From positions 2,790,001 through 2,854,000 of the forward strand of contig CM071591.1 of the NCBI GenBank assembly GCA_036429605.1: a DNA stretch of 64,000 nt, in the 5' to 3' direction. The notes under the pieces were generated by a model. It was not told where the DNA came from. It was given only the letters and a program-made list of their open reading frames with translations, and ran no database searches. Below, in pieces: positions 11,649 through 23,922 of the stretch. The translations under genes were made by a program, and so were the position numbers. Numbering within the stretch: position 1 is the stretch's first letter; the number at the start of each line of letters is the position of its first letter. This DNA comes from Cladobotryum mycophilum. Its lineage: Eukaryota > Ascomycota > Sordariomycetes > Hypocreales > Hypocreaceae.

Positions 11649-12739
11649 GTCTTTTTTTCAATTAAACGATACAATCATACGAAAAACAAAAGCGAGAGAG
11701 AGAAAGAGAGAGGGTAGCATCATACATCAGTGCCCCCCAGTCTCGGGCCATGACTCTATATACGTTATTTTTCCCAAACCGCAATCTTACCGATCACCCG
11801 AACCTAGCAAACCCATCCTATTCCTCTCTTCCATTGGCGGCACTTGGGGGAGCCCAAAAAAACCTTTGGATCCTTGCCCCCATGTTTGCCCTGTGCCTTG
11901 TGCCTGTCAAGCACCAAACAAAAACTATCTAGTCTAGTCACGGACTGCCTTATCCAGCAAGTTTCTCCCGGCGCGGCGTTGGGGAGGGGAGGGTCTCAGA
12001 CCAACCCAGCCGTTGCCCGGACGCCAGGCCACCCACCTGATGTGATGCTGCGACATGGTAGGTTCAAAATTCGTAGGGGTGGTGCGCTCGACACTCCATC
12101 GGGTTTGGTGCTGATCGTCCGGGGGAGGAGGCTTGAGATCCCTTGGACAAATCTGTTTTAGTAGATGCCCGTTTTTTCTTTGATAAACAACTTTGCTTGT
12201 TTTTTGTTGCATTTGAATCATACAGATAAACAGGGGTTCATGCGCGGGGTGGTGGGATGGGGGAGGGAACTTTTGATGGTAGAGGCAAAGAACTTGTTTG
12301 CGCAGTACACAGAGTGTCAGATGGATGGGAATGAAAATTGTGGTACCTGCATTAACATCTCAGCCGCATTATCTTTTTTGGTGGCTCACCAGCATCTCTC
12401 ACTTGTTTGCCTGTTGGTTCTGAAAATAAGCCCTCAACTAGAGTAGGCAATCCCGCCGAACGTTTGTCTCCATCATCATGCTGTGTGTGCATCCATAGCT
12501 GCTGCTACAAGAAGCTCTTTCTCGACCAACAATATGTACGCATTTTCCCTTTTTTTACACGCACGTGGCATCGATCCAGAGAATACGACCCTTGCCCGGT
12601 CAAAAGTGCATTGGCACGAACCCTCATATATAGTAGTTTGCAACTTTTTAAAAACAGGGTTTCTTGAAGATCAACGATGGCTGTGCTGCATGATATTCTA
12701 CCGCATCTTTCTTTCCTGTCCTGTCCGTGGGTGACACTT
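11649..12739. other. Intergenic region upstream of the RNase T2 gene
   Basis: About 1.1 kb lie between two minus-strand genes. The part next to 11649 is the RNase T2 promoter, with a GAGAGA-rich purine run near 11690-11712. The rest has no supportable gene; small open frames here lack protein-like composition. Confidence 0.5.
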
Positions 12740-13372
12740 TTATTCTCGCAGATCCTTGTAGAAAAACGTGCTGTCCTTGAGCTCGCCGGTTGGACTCATC
12801 CCATATCCAGGAATCTTGCCAAGCTCGCTGTAGCCCAGCTTCTTGCACACAGTTTCCGCTGTACTCCCAGCCTCGGTATCGAGCATCTATCAATCAATTC
12901 GTCAACATTCGTTTGCTATGTGAGGAAAGGCAACAGTCATCCCATTGGCCCAACTTACCAGCAATGTTCTACCACGGGTGGCAGCTTCGGCCTCCAGGAC
13001 GTTCATCAGAGCCTTGGCACCTCCCTTTCCTCGGAAGTTCTTGTGAATGAGAAGGTTCTCCACGAAACCCCTGAAAGAGCCTGTTTCCGAATAGGGCATC
13101 CATAGCATGACGACGCCCATGAGTTCAGGGCCCTTGATTCTTCCACCGGGCTCCAATTCGGTCACGAGGAGTAATATGAGCCTCCTGCCATCATTCGTCT
13201 CTGCGATCCGCTCTTTCCACCAAGAGAGAAGCTTCTCGTGGGACAACGGTGGGAGAAAGGTTGCAATGGTGCGATCGTGTGTGATGCATGAGGCCTGGAT
13301 GGCGGCCAGGTAGGGGGTAAGGTGGGAATGCTGTGCAGAGCTGAAGGGGGTGACGATGCCCGGACCAGACAT
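12740..13372 (-). CDS. GNAT-family N-acetyltransferase
   Basis: Predicted acetyl-CoA-dependent acetyltransferase of unknown substrate. Exons (minus): 13372-12959 and 12886-12740, giving 186 residues. The start MSGPGIVTPF at 13372 was preferred to the open extension upstream because the extension looks like leader sequence. The GNAT fold is visible: N-terminal helices with SWWKERIAE, a central strand LMGVVMLWMPYSETGSFRG, the acetyl-CoA loop FRGKGGAKALM (R-x-x-G-x-A type), and after the intron LDTEAGSTAETVCKKLGY, the usual late motif where a residue ages into a helix before the last strand. The C-terminus has FFYKDL. The 72-bp intron has a GTAAGT donor. Members like this act on small molecules such as toxins, polyamines or amino acids; which one is not readable. 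Confidence 0.88.
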
Positions 13373-15240
13373 GTTGGAAAAGATTAAAACGCAGCCGGGG
13401 AAATTCAATAACGTTGCTCTAGGACTTGAGCTCAGAAGGACAAATACCACCACAGAGATGGGGACAAATTCTGCAGCCGCTTGGATGAGAAGATATCAGC
13501 CAAAAGGGTTCACTAAGAGCAGGACGTGTAAGAGTTTTATGCCCAAATCTGCCATCAGGTTAGCAGCGGTATGTAAAGTCATGAGCTCCTTGTTAGAACT
13601 CATTGATCCCATAGTGGAAGACCTTGTGAGTGATTCCACGGAAAACTCTCCCACGAGACCATGGGCCAAAGCGTACGTACCTATGCGAATTGTTGAAGCC
13701 AAAGCTTTTTTTTTCGTAGCAGAGAATCAGCTCACGATAAGAACCCCCAAGTTGTCGTCTTGGCTAATGGGAGGAGGAACACAACAACAATTGAGAGGGG
13801 GCCAAGGAACTTGGCGTCAAAGGATATATGTTGATAATTGAAGTTGTGGAACGTCCAGGGCTTCCAATGCAAATTATAAATGGAAAGCGTTGTATCACTC
13901 AATGTTCAATTCATTCGACGTGTGAGCGATTTGAAAAGCTTTTGAGGTTTGTCAGTTCCGGTGATAATGGGGTCGGGTGAAGAAGCTGGAGGAGATGGGG
14001 TAGGTCATGTTCATTGGATGCTTTAGTGGACGCAGTCGCCTAGAATTGGTACAATGCAGCGCTGGAAGTACTTGTAGCCTCCAAGGTTCCCCTCAGTGGC
14101 CCCCCAGTAATGCCGCTTTCAGTGCATCCATAGACGGGATCCATTGGTAGGGTAACCCTGGAGAGCATCATAGGATGATGGCATGCACGAGTGTAGAGCT
14201 CCTTCAATATATCCAGCTCGCTTAAATCAATCAATTGGATCTTTAATTTATCATCAGCTACATTTTTCTCCTCTTTTCAGAATCATAGGCCGAATCAATC
14301 TGCAAGCTGCATGTGCTCGACTATTCATCTAAAATCAGAGCTGTACATTATTGTCTTCCCGCAACACATCAATGACTTGACTCCATAACAAGTATCCATG
14401 GACATCATATCTGCCTGCAAACTAGTCAGGCGGTGGCTTCAAGCTGCATCGGGTTGTTTCCTTCTACTACAGAGCTTGGTTAACCTGGAACTCCAATGCG
14501 TTTTCAAAACACACCTATGTTTTACCCTGGGTACTGATTCTGCATTGCTATAGCTGGCATTGGAGGCTTCTTTTGCTAATCAGTCTCGAAAATTGATTGC
14601 TCGGATTCACATACATTGTTATGTGATTGACTGCTTGCTTCTCAGAGCTGTAGTCATTCATGCCTACCTGTGTGCTTCGTCTTACTCTACTCAGCATTCT
14701 CGACAGCTTCATCTCACCCAACCACATGCAGATGGCCCCTCACGCCACCGCTTACAATGACATCAGCCCGGCAGATACCCTTCCAATATGAGGAAATTCC
14801 ATTGGGAGCAAACTCCATACGCAGCACAGCTCTGAACTCATGCGCACCAGCTGTTCAGTGGCTGTGCCCCCGTTCGTTTCCGGTCCATCAACGGCTAAAG
14901 CCAATAATAATAAGCTACGCATGGGCTCGGGCATCCGGAAACTTGTGATGCAGTTGCTCACTTGAGCTGGTGGTGGATGTACAACCTAATCCAGAAAACC
15001 GTTGCGATAGCTTATTGCTCGTCACCATTCTCGTGCATCTGCCAAGCCTCTCAGCCCCTCACTGTGCGGCCTGTATTATTGGGTCTTGATTGTGATTCGA
15101 CTCAACGAACTCTCTTATTCATCAATCTCACTTCTTTGTTTAACCTAACCTACGACTACTTCAAGCTACGCACCCCATCCATCATCGTGTAGACGTCGGC
15201 TTCTTTCGAGCATCAACGAAGCTGCACTTCGATGCACACC
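13373..15240. promoter_or_regulatory. Divergent intergenic region, GNAT / phospholipase D
   Basis: About 1.9 kb between divergent genes. I see no coding frame with protein-like composition, although several 60-90 codon frames exist. The part next to 15240 has ACC before the chosen ATG, a good initiation context. Confidence 0.45.
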
Positions 15241-18200
15241 ATGAGCTCCTTCTTTGACAAGCTCCATGCCAACGTCTCCTCTTTCTTTGAGGATGATGAG
15301 AAGCACTCACACTCACATTCAGGTCACGTATGCGATGAACTGCATCCCGAATCACATGCGTCAAATAGATTCCAGTCCTTTGTACCCCCTTCGTCAGGAA
15401 ACGTCAAGTGGTATGTCGACGGTTGCTCTTATTTCTGGGCAGTATCTGAAGCTCTTCAACGTAAGTAAATAGATGATAAACGACATATCCCTTTCTGTAT
15501 TTGCTAACCTATTTTTTTGCATACAGAGGCCCAGGAGAGTATTTACATTCTTGACTGGTGGCTGAGTCCTGAGGTATATTTGCGCCGGCCACCATCCAAG
15601 AATGAGCGATATCGTCTTGATGTTATGCTCAAGGCCGCAGCAGAGCGCGGTGTTAAAATCTATATCATCGTTTATAAGGAAGTCGAGGCAGCACTCACGC
15701 TCAATTCTATAGTATGTCTATCCCGTGGTTTTGTCTATGGTCTCGTCTTAATAACTATCTCTTAGCACACAAAACATGCACTGGAAGCTTTGCACCCCAA
15801 TATTGGCGTCTTTCGACACCCTGACCATGTCCCAACTGGATACGATATGACTTCAGAGCTTGGTGGTAAATTTGGCAAACTCTCGAATTTCGACTTGGCC
15901 ACGGTATCCAAGGACGCCGTCAAAGCCCTTTATGGTGCTGTCGGTGATGTGGTCCTCTATTGGGCTCACCATGAGAAGCTTGTGGTTGTTGACCGCGAAC
16001 TTGTTTTTATGGGCGGTCTTGACTTGTGTATGGCCTCATCCTTTGTTGGCTACCACAAATGACTCGATTGCTGACATTCTTTGCAGGTTTTGGAAGATGG
16101 GATACAAACTGTATGCTCCCCGAATGCATTCCCCTGTAACTCGAGCTTACATGAGATAGCCCACCCAATCGCAGATGCCCATCCGGGAAATTTGGACAAT
16201 ATTGTCTTCCCTGGTCAGGACTACAACAACGCCCGAATCTTTGACTTTGCTGATGTTGGCAACTGGAATCAGAATAAACGTAAGATCCCTTATACCGCCA
16301 GTGGAATCTCACTAACTGTGAGTAGTGGACCGCACAAAGAGCTCAAGAATGGGCTGGTCAGACGTTGCCTTGAGCATGAACGGGCCTATTGTTGACGATT
16401 TGATCTCTCATTTCGTGGACAGATGGTATGAGACATTAATTCTTGTGATTTTTTAGGTTAACACCATGTAGGAACTTCATATTTAATGTCAAGTACGGTG
16501 CTAAAGATCCTGGAAAGTATACAAGACTCCGTGACAACCGTGCCGTCGAGGGCTCAAATCAGGAGGACGATGGCTTATATGACCGATTTGCTCGAGGAAT
16601 TACTCATAGAATGGGGAATCTCGGGATTTCGTCTCATAGACACCATGATGACTACGACCGTGGCGATGATGATGGCGCAGCAAAAATTCAACTCACACGA
16701 AGGTATGTTAATACTGGTTTGCACAAAGATTTGAAACATAACCAACATCAAATAGCTGTTCCAAGTGGTCTGCCGGCCATCCGACTGAGCACTCCATCGC
16801 AAATGCATATGTTGATGCCATCACTTCAGCGAGACACTTTGTCTACATTGAGAACCAGGTATGTTGCGGCGCATATTCACCTAGAATCCTTACTGAATGA
16901 ATTCAGTTCTTCATTACAGCCACTAGTGATGAGCAGCGCCCGGTCACGAACAAAATAGGGGCAGCTATCGTTGAGCGAATCATCCGTGCTCGCGATGAAG
17001 ACCAGGTATTCAAAATCTGGGTAGTCATGCCCTCTGTCCCAGCCTTTGCTGGTGATCTCAAGTCCAAGGAGGCACTTGGGACTCGTGCCATCATGGAATT
17101 TCAGTACAATTCCATTAGCCGAGGTGGGCATAGTATCATCGAAAAACTCCTCGAGGCAGGTATCGAAGATCCAAGCGAATACATTGGCTTTTACAACCTT
17201 CGAAACTATGATCGCATTAATATCTCGCAGACTATGCGAGATGTTGAGAGACGAACTGGAATTTCTTACGAGGATGCAAGAAGAGGACATGACGAATATG
17301 TGAATGCCGACGATTACGCCGAGCGTGAGGGTTACGGTTCTAGAAGGCGCCGAGATGACAATAGAGGCCGATACGATGATGAGGACCGATATGACGACCG
17401 AGGCGATTATGACGATAGAGACCGGTACGATGATAGAGATCGATACGATGGCAGGGGCCAGTATGATGACCGAGATCGCTATGATGATCGGGATCGTTAC
17501 GCTAGACGAGATCGTTATGAAGAAAGAGACCGTTACGACGACAGGGATCGCTACGATAGTAGGGATCGGTATGATGGTAGGAGCCGATATGACGACAGAA
17601 GCCGTTCTGAGGGAAGAGACAGATATGAGAGATATCAAAGGGAGGCGACAGTAGTAAAGGACTCTACTCTGGATACCGTTAGTGCATCCTACATGGACGG
17701 TGGTCGCCATATCGCTGATGTTCCTTGGGATGGCCACCCCGAGGATGAAATCAACGCGTTCGTCAGCGAACAACTATACATCCACAGTAAGCTTCTTATT
17801 GCCGACGATCGTCTAGTCATCTGCGGATCAGCCAACTTGAACGACCGCTCCCAACTCGGCAGCCACGACTCTGAAATCGCCGTGGTAATTGAGAATGGCC
17901 CTGTCGTCGACTCTTATATGAACGGCCGTCGCTACCGAGTAAGCGAATTCGCCGCTTCCCTCAGAAGACAGATTTTCCGCAAGCACCTTGGTCTATTGCG
18001 CGACCAACCGTGGGACCGACCAGACCAGAACTGGTGTACCGTCGCCCAGGACCCCAACGTCTATGACTGGGACTCGGAAGCCGATCTACTTGTACAAGAT
18101 CCTCTAAGCCCTGGCTTCTTGAACTTGTGGGACGACACGGCGACAACAAATACCAAGGTCTTTAGTCGTGCCTTCCACCCTGTCCCGGATAATAAGGTGC

Positions 18201-18475
18201 GTTCGTGGGAGGATTACGATCACTTCTTCTCCAAGCACTTTATCATTCCCGGTGCCAAAGGAGAGAACAAGGATGATAAAGACCGCGACAGAAAGGTCGA
18301 GTACGGACATATCGTACGTGAGGAGTTCCCCGGAGGAGTGGAGGAAGTCAAAGAGTGGCTGGGCCGTGTGCGTGGCACGCTGGTTCACATGCCCCTTAAT
18401 TTCTTGGTGGATGTGGCGGATATTGCTGAGGATGGGTTGACGTTGAATGGTTTGACGAACGAACTTTATACATAG
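15241..18475 (+). CDS. Phospholipase D with a charged repeat insert
   Basis: Predicted phosphatidylcholine-hydrolysing phospholipase D producing phosphatidic acid. Exons: 15241-15460, 15527-15711, 15766-16027, 16087-16110, 16160-16279, 16326-16425, 16472-16702, 16756-16858, 16907-18475; 937 residues. The ATG at 15241 (CACC context) was preferred to one three codons upstream. Both HKD motifs are present: HHEKLVVVD at about residues 203-211 (His204, Lys206) and IHSKLLIADD at about 707-716 (His708, Lys710), followed by GSANLNDRSQLGSHDSE. Other PLD hallmarks are DWWLSPE, GGLDLCFGRWD and IENQFF. There are no visible PX or PH domains at the N-terminus. Residues about 557-661, encoded within the last exon, form a low-complexity array based on RYDDRD that lies between the two catalytic halves. 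Exon 4 is a 24-nt microexon. The 3' end faces the PDI-like gene. Confidence 0.93.
17337..17640 (+). repeat. Coding tandem repeat (RYDDRD) inside phospholipase D
   Basis: About 300 bp of degenerate 18-bp units of the form CG-ta-GA-ga encode runs of Arg, Tyr and Asp, roughly 15 copies of a six-residue RYDDRD-like unit. The third codon positions vary between units (GAT/GAC, CGA/CGG/AGA), so the protein pattern is better kept than the DNA pattern. On the opposite strand the same array gives a spurious hydrophobic open frame. Confidence 0.85.
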
Positions 18476-19054
18476 CGTGAGAGACTATGTGGACAACGGT
18501 TGCGTGCTAGTTTGGCTAGGACCACAAAGCTAATTGGGTTTTGAATGTCTAGAGAATCGTTGCGTGATACGAATTGCCCAACTTGGGAATACAAAAACCT
18601 ACATGCTAAATACTCTACCACCAACATCACACTAGATATGTTTCAAAGGGTCAACAGTGTATATGATACTCCGTATATCTTGGACAATGGCATATGCAAA
18701 CGCGCAAAGTCAATAATCAAGGGGTTTTATAATACAAACATATAAAAAGTCCACCCACGGGTAAAAAAAGAACCCTCCCCAAAAAACTCCGTATTCCGCC
18801 AGGAGTTCCCCAAAAAAACAGGATATCGGGATAGTTTTGTTCATCCTATCGCACCATGACCGGACTTGGGCTACTCGTTCTATTATATTCTCTTTTCTGT
18901 TTTTTTTGTACTGTAATGCATTGTTGGTGGAAGAAATATTGTTCATAAACGTTCCTTATCCCCCCTTCGTCTGTTTGGTGTTTTTTTGCCGGATTCCCCG
19001 TTTTTGTGCCCGTTGAACTCCTGAATCTTTGTGTGTTTTTCTTTTGCGTCTTGT
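18476..19054. other. Convergent 3' intergenic region
   Basis: About 580 bp hold the 3' ends of the phospholipase D and PDI-like genes. The sequence is AT-rich with several A/T runs suited to polyadenylation signals. No gene is seen. Confidence 0.5.
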
Positions 19055-21270
19055 TTAATCCGCCTTGGTGTCAGCGGAGCCAGTGCCAAGGAAACCGACG
19101 TCCTTGAAATCTCGAACATTTCGGGAATCCAGACGGAAGTGACCACGACGAGGACGGGTTCGGCCGCGGAACCAAGTGTAGCTTCCGTAGACGAGTGCGG
19201 CGATACAGCCCAAGGTCAGATAGGGGTGATCAGTGAAGGCGGAACGGATGTCAAGGAAGATCTTCTCAATGTAGGAGACGGTGAGCTTGGGCTTGAGGAC
19301 ATGTGGGCTGTAGACAATCTTGTCGAGGGTTTCCATGATGGAGGTGCGGCTGACGAGAATGTAGTTGCCGGTCACAGTGTTGTCCCAGTACTTGCGGTTC
19401 TAGTGAAAGATTAGTATCTCGCTCAAACAGAGATTAAAGCTGCTTGCACAAAATGGAAAACTTACATCCTCATCGTTGATGATGATTCTCTCTCCATCCT
19501 TGACATCAATGCCATAGGTGGTGCGAATCCATCGCTGCCATGCCACACCATCAACCCAAGCGAAGGCGATCTCCTTGCGACCCGCCGTGTCCATATCGAT
19601 GCGGATAGCCTTGGCGGATCGCAGCGCTCGTTGATCATCTCGATCTTCGGCCTCCTCAATTCTCATTTGTTTGGCGTCGCGGAGCTTCTTTCGCTCTAGC
19701 TGGAACTCCTGAATCTGCCTGTCCATCCACTCGTTTGCGGCGCTCTTCATCTCTCGGAGGCCGCTTTGGAAGGAGTCTTGGTCATCGCGGTTCAGGACGG
19801 CCAAGACGACAATCTTTCCGTCCATGACTTGGCGGGCATTGTTCACCATCAGCTCAGGAACAAGAGGAAGCCAAACCGACTTCATCCAGTTGAGGACTTG
19901 GTTGGTGTCTCGCATGGCGTTGGGCGTCAAAGGCGGGAAGTAGGTCGGCCGGCCTTCTCTTGAAACCATGAGTCTTGGCCAGGTTGTGATCTTGAATCGT
20001 TCGAACATGGCGGGGTCTTTGGTCTTGACAAGCTTGGCATGGCCAATAAGGCTGAGGGGGATTCTCTCAAGAGCACGGAAGTCTTCTGATGTGGTGGCAT
20101 GGTCGTAGAAATAGACGAAAATGACTTCCTCCTTTTCCTCCAGGACCTTGAAAGATTCGGCATCGACATCGGGGACACCACTTGCGAGGTCGAGGGCCTT
20201 GTCAGCATACTGAATGAAGTCACCCAAGCCTCGAAGACCCGAATACTCGGAACGTTCGCCACCCTTGAAGAACAGGATAGTGGGGTAAGCCCGAGCGTTA
20301 ACATCCTTGCACAGTCGTGTCTCCTTGTCACAGTTAACCTCACCAATGTTCAACTTGCCTCGCATAGTCTTGGCAAGTTGTTCCCAGGTCGGAGCCATAT
20401 CCTGGCAATGGGGGCACCAGGGAGCATAAAACTTGATGAACCAAGGATCTTGACTTAGTGTGACGAGCCGTTGAAACGTCTCAGAAGTCAGTGAGACAGA
20501 GACACCCTTCTCATTATGCGACTTCTCTGGCTTCTTGGTTGTCTTGTCCGACGTCTTCTTCTTCTCTCCATCAGTGTCCTTGTCGGATTTCGTAGCAGCC
20601 TTGTTATCTAGCTCTTTTGATGGTGCCAGTTCGTCCTCCTCCTTGGACTTGGACTTGGCCTTGGGAGACTCCTTTTCGCCAGCCTCTGGTAGGTTGATGC
20701 TCCTTGGTCGCGAGCCGGGTTTCGTCTTTTCCAGAGATTCCTCAACGACATTAGACAGCGTGGTAATGTTCTTGACACCCTTCAAGGTCTGCGCGGCCTT
20801 GCCGTCCTCGTAAAGGACCGTTGTTGGATACGACTGGACGCCGTGATCGATGCAGAGGTCGCTGTAGGCAACACAGTTAATGCTACCGAACCTGAAATCG
20901 TAGTATTTCGTAAAGTCCAACTTGTCGCCACCCTCTACAGCTGGCTTGGATGTGTGGTAGAATTCATAGGCCGTCTGGAACGTCGGGGCATAGCTTATAC
21001 AGTGATGGCAATAAGGGCTAGCAACGGCATCAGTCCATGTTCAGGTAACCAGATCCATTCCAACGGTATTCACCTATAATGTTTCACGAAAAGCCACTTT
21101 GTCTTCTTGGCCTCCTCTTCCCAATTGCTTGGTGTCAGTTCTAATAAAGGAGGCACCGCAATCGAGTCGAAGTATGTTTCCTTGAGGGCATCGTCTTCCT
21201 CGGCGGCTGCGCATCGGACCAAGCCAATGGCAGCAAGGCCAGAGAGAAGGGAAAGGGAATTCAGCCTCAT
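19055..21270 (-). CDS. ER membrane-anchored thioredoxin/PDI-family protein
   Basis: Predicted protein disulfide isomerase of the fungal Eps1/TMX-like type, acting in oxidative folding or quality control in the ER. Exons (minus): 21270-21074, 21017-19466, 19399-19055; 697 residues. A signal peptide (about residues 1-23, MRLNSLSLLSGLAAIGLVRC) precedes two thioredoxin domains. The first carries SPYCHHC (Cys69/Cys72), formed across intron 1; the second carries APWCPHC (about Cys267/Cys270) with its cis-proline segment AYPTILFF. A Lys/Glu-rich linker lies between them. A membrane helix at about 643-660 (YLTLGCIAALVYGSYTWF) is followed by a short Arg-rich cytosolic tail ending TKAD, with no KDEL-type signal, so retention must come from the membrane anchor. 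It is head-to-head with TDP1 about 1 kb away. Confidence 0.92.
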
Positions 21271-22257
21271 TATGGGCTGGCGAAAGGCGCACCTATCAAG
21301 GCGCAAAGGATATAGTGAGGCACTGCCCAGGCAATCGATTGGGACAGGAATTAGAGATCAATTGTCGGGTGGTTGCGGCGTCGATTCGTGGGGGTCCGTT
21401 CCCGTGTATCCTCGTTGCGTAAGACCTGAGTTGGGGGAAAGTTATAGAAGCAAGGAAATGAAAATAACAAAGGAGGTTACTCCATTCGCGAGGCCCGATG
21501 CTGCCAGGCGGTGATGATGGGCAGCTAGAATGGCCAGGAGTCAAGACTGAATGGAATAAATTAAACGACGACGGGTGCAACAGGAGATTGGAGACACGGA
21601 TGCATCAAGTGCATGTTCACAGCCTGGCCGCCACAGATTTTTGTGGCTAGTGTGTGGCTGGATGACCTTTCAGCTGTCTGCCTGTCTGCCTGTCTGCCAC
21701 ACTGCTCATTAGACGTTCTTCAGCTTCATGATCTGAGCTACTCCTTACTCAACTAATTCATTTTATTCAACGTCGATTAAATAAAGACCACACTATTACT
21801 TCTCCTCATTAATTTTTGACTTTATATTTGTGCTTGATCTAATGAGTTTCTTTATTGAATTCCTAACCATTCGGTGACCCGCGACATCACAGAGGACCTA
21901 CATCAAGTCCCTCCAGCCTCTTGGCAGGCATCAGCCCTGCGCTTTGAACCCTCAAGATCTCAAGAGCCATCTCAACTCACAGCGCTATTGACAATATTAC
22001 AGCGCCATAGTCTAAACAACTATTTTGGCGTCACATTATTCACATATATCAAAAGGAGAACAAGGCTACAACACTATTGTCGCATGCGACTTGGGCTTAG
22101 CCCACATCAGCTCCGTCTTCTAATCGCAAGACACCAGCTATACACGGCCCGGTGCTTCTTGGACCAGAGTTCACCCTCGTTGACTTTTTGCAAACGGACA
22201 TTGGCTCGAGATACATCCATAAGTGTGTCTCGGTGGTTCTCTGTAACAACAACTAAC
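21271..22257. promoter_or_regulatory. Divergent intergenic region, PDI-like / TDP1
   Basis: About 990 bp between divergent start codons. An open frame extends from about 21874 in phase with TDP1, but its composition is leader-like and it lacks resemblance to the family, so I treat it as 5' UTR. CTGTCTGC repeats lie at 21677-21697. Confidence 0.5.
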
Positions 22258-23922
22258 ATGGAATCCTCACACAAACGCCAACGTGACGATGAAGCAGATT
22301 CCGATACCCCTGAATCTCTGTCGCGTGCCATAAGCCCACCGAGGAAAAAGTCTCGCCCTGTCAACATAACAAAATCACCGTGGCAGCTTACTTGGATCAG
22401 AGACCTCCCCGAGGCAATGAACAGAGATGCCGTCTCCCTAAGAGACCTGTTGGGCGACCCACTTATAGCTGAATGTTGGCAGTTCAACTATCTACACGAC
22501 GTTCCGTTCGTTATGGATGCATTCGATGTCGATACCAAACATCTTGTAAAACTTCATGTTGTTCATGGATTTTGGAAAAGAGAAGATCCGAACAGACTCA
22601 TGCTCGTGGTATGTGAAGTTCATTCCGTAGCCAGGGAGTTGCAAAGGGGCTCACAGGTCTTAGCAAGAAGCAGCTGACTTTAAGAATGTTGAACTGCACT
22701 GCGCGCCAATGCCGGAAATGTTTGGCACCCATCATTCCAAAATGATGATCCTATTCCGCCACGATGACACGGCTCAAGTCATTATTCACACGGCCAACAT
22801 GATAGCCAAGGATTGGACCAACCTGACCAATGCAGTCTGGAAGTCTCCAATGCTCCCCAAAGCCACATCACCGAATCCTTCTAGTCAAGACCCGCAAGAT
22901 TTTCCAGTGGGAAGCGGCGAGAGATTCAGGATTGACCTGATCAGCTACTTGAGGCAATACGACTCTCGCCGGGTTACATGCAAACCTCTGGTGGACAAAC
23001 TTGCCGAATACGATTTCTCCAGCATAAAGGCGGCTTTGATTGCGAGCGTTCCAGGCAGACATGATATTCGTGATTTATCCTCCACCACGTGGGGGTGGGC
23101 TGCTTTGAAACGTTGCCTGCGGACCCTACCCGTGGCACAGGGAGATGCAGAGGTTGTAGTTCAGATATCGTCAATCGCGACGCTTGGGGCCAAAGATGAC
23201 TGGCTGCAACAAACAATATTTGGAACGTTGGCTGCATCCAAGAACAAGGACGCAAAGAAGCCAAAGTTCAAAGTCGTCTTTCCCACAGCCGACGAGATTC
23301 GGCGGTCGCTAGACGGATACGCATCGGGAGCCTCTATTCATACGAAAATACAGTCATCGCAGCAGGCCAAGCAGCTACAGTATCTTCAACCGATATTCCA
23401 CCACTGGGCCAATGATTGTGCAACAGGAGCTAGTGAGTTTCTGCAAGAAATACCAATGTGGATAGCAAAACGAAAAGAAAAAAATGCTTACATTGTTTAG
23501 AACTACCAGAAGACGCCGTTATTGCGGATGGCGGACGGAACCGAGCGGCGCCGCATATTAAAACGTATATCCGCTTCAATCAGAACAAGTCGATAGATTG
23601 GGCGCTACTAACATCGGCAAATCTGTCGAAACAGGCGTGGGGCGAGGCGGTTCGGTCCACAACCGGAGACGTTCGAATAGCTTCGTGGGAGATTGGGGTG
23701 CTGGTATGGCCTGAACTGTTGCATTCCGATGGAGTGATGGTAGGTTCGTTTCAGTCAGATACCCCAGATTCCATGACATGGGAGGAGACGGGAGGAAGCC
23801 TTATTGGGCTCCGAGTTCCGTATAGTCTTCCGTTGCAAGGGTATCGAGGGGGCGAGGTTCCTTGGGTGGCGACGATGGCTCACGCCGAGCCGGACTGGAA
23901 GGGGCTTGGGTGGGGGGAGTAG
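22258..23922 (+). CDS. TDP1: Tyrosyl-DNA phosphodiesterase 1
   Basis: DNA repair enzyme that removes stalled topoisomerase I peptides from DNA 3' ends by hydrolysing the tyrosyl-phosphodiester bond; nuclear. Exons: 22258-22608, 22664-23432, 23501-23922; 513 residues. The start MESSHKRQRDDEAD gives a short charged N-terminus with a likely nuclear signal (PPRKKSRP). The two HKN motifs of the family are present: MFGTHHSKMMILF (His141, Lys143) and APHIKTYIRF (His392, Lys394) followed by DWALLTSANLSKQAWG. Other family features are YLHDVPFVMDAFD and SIATLGAKDDWL. Both introns (55 and 68 bp) have GTATGT or GTGAGT donors. The C-terminus ends soon after the PYSLPLQGYR segment, as usual. The assignment is secure. 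Confidence 0.95.

Noticed and set aside
16877..17773. 298-codon minus-strand open frame with hydrophobic Ile/Val-rich repeats
   Set aside because: It is the antisense of the phospholipase D exon; the hydrophobic pattern comes from reading the RYDDRD codons backwards. The plus strand carries clear catalytic motifs.
21874..22257. N-terminal extension of TDP1 by 128 residues
   Set aside because: In phase and open, but the composition is leader-like and TDP1 proteins normally begin close to the charged, nuclear-signal-containing segment at 22258.
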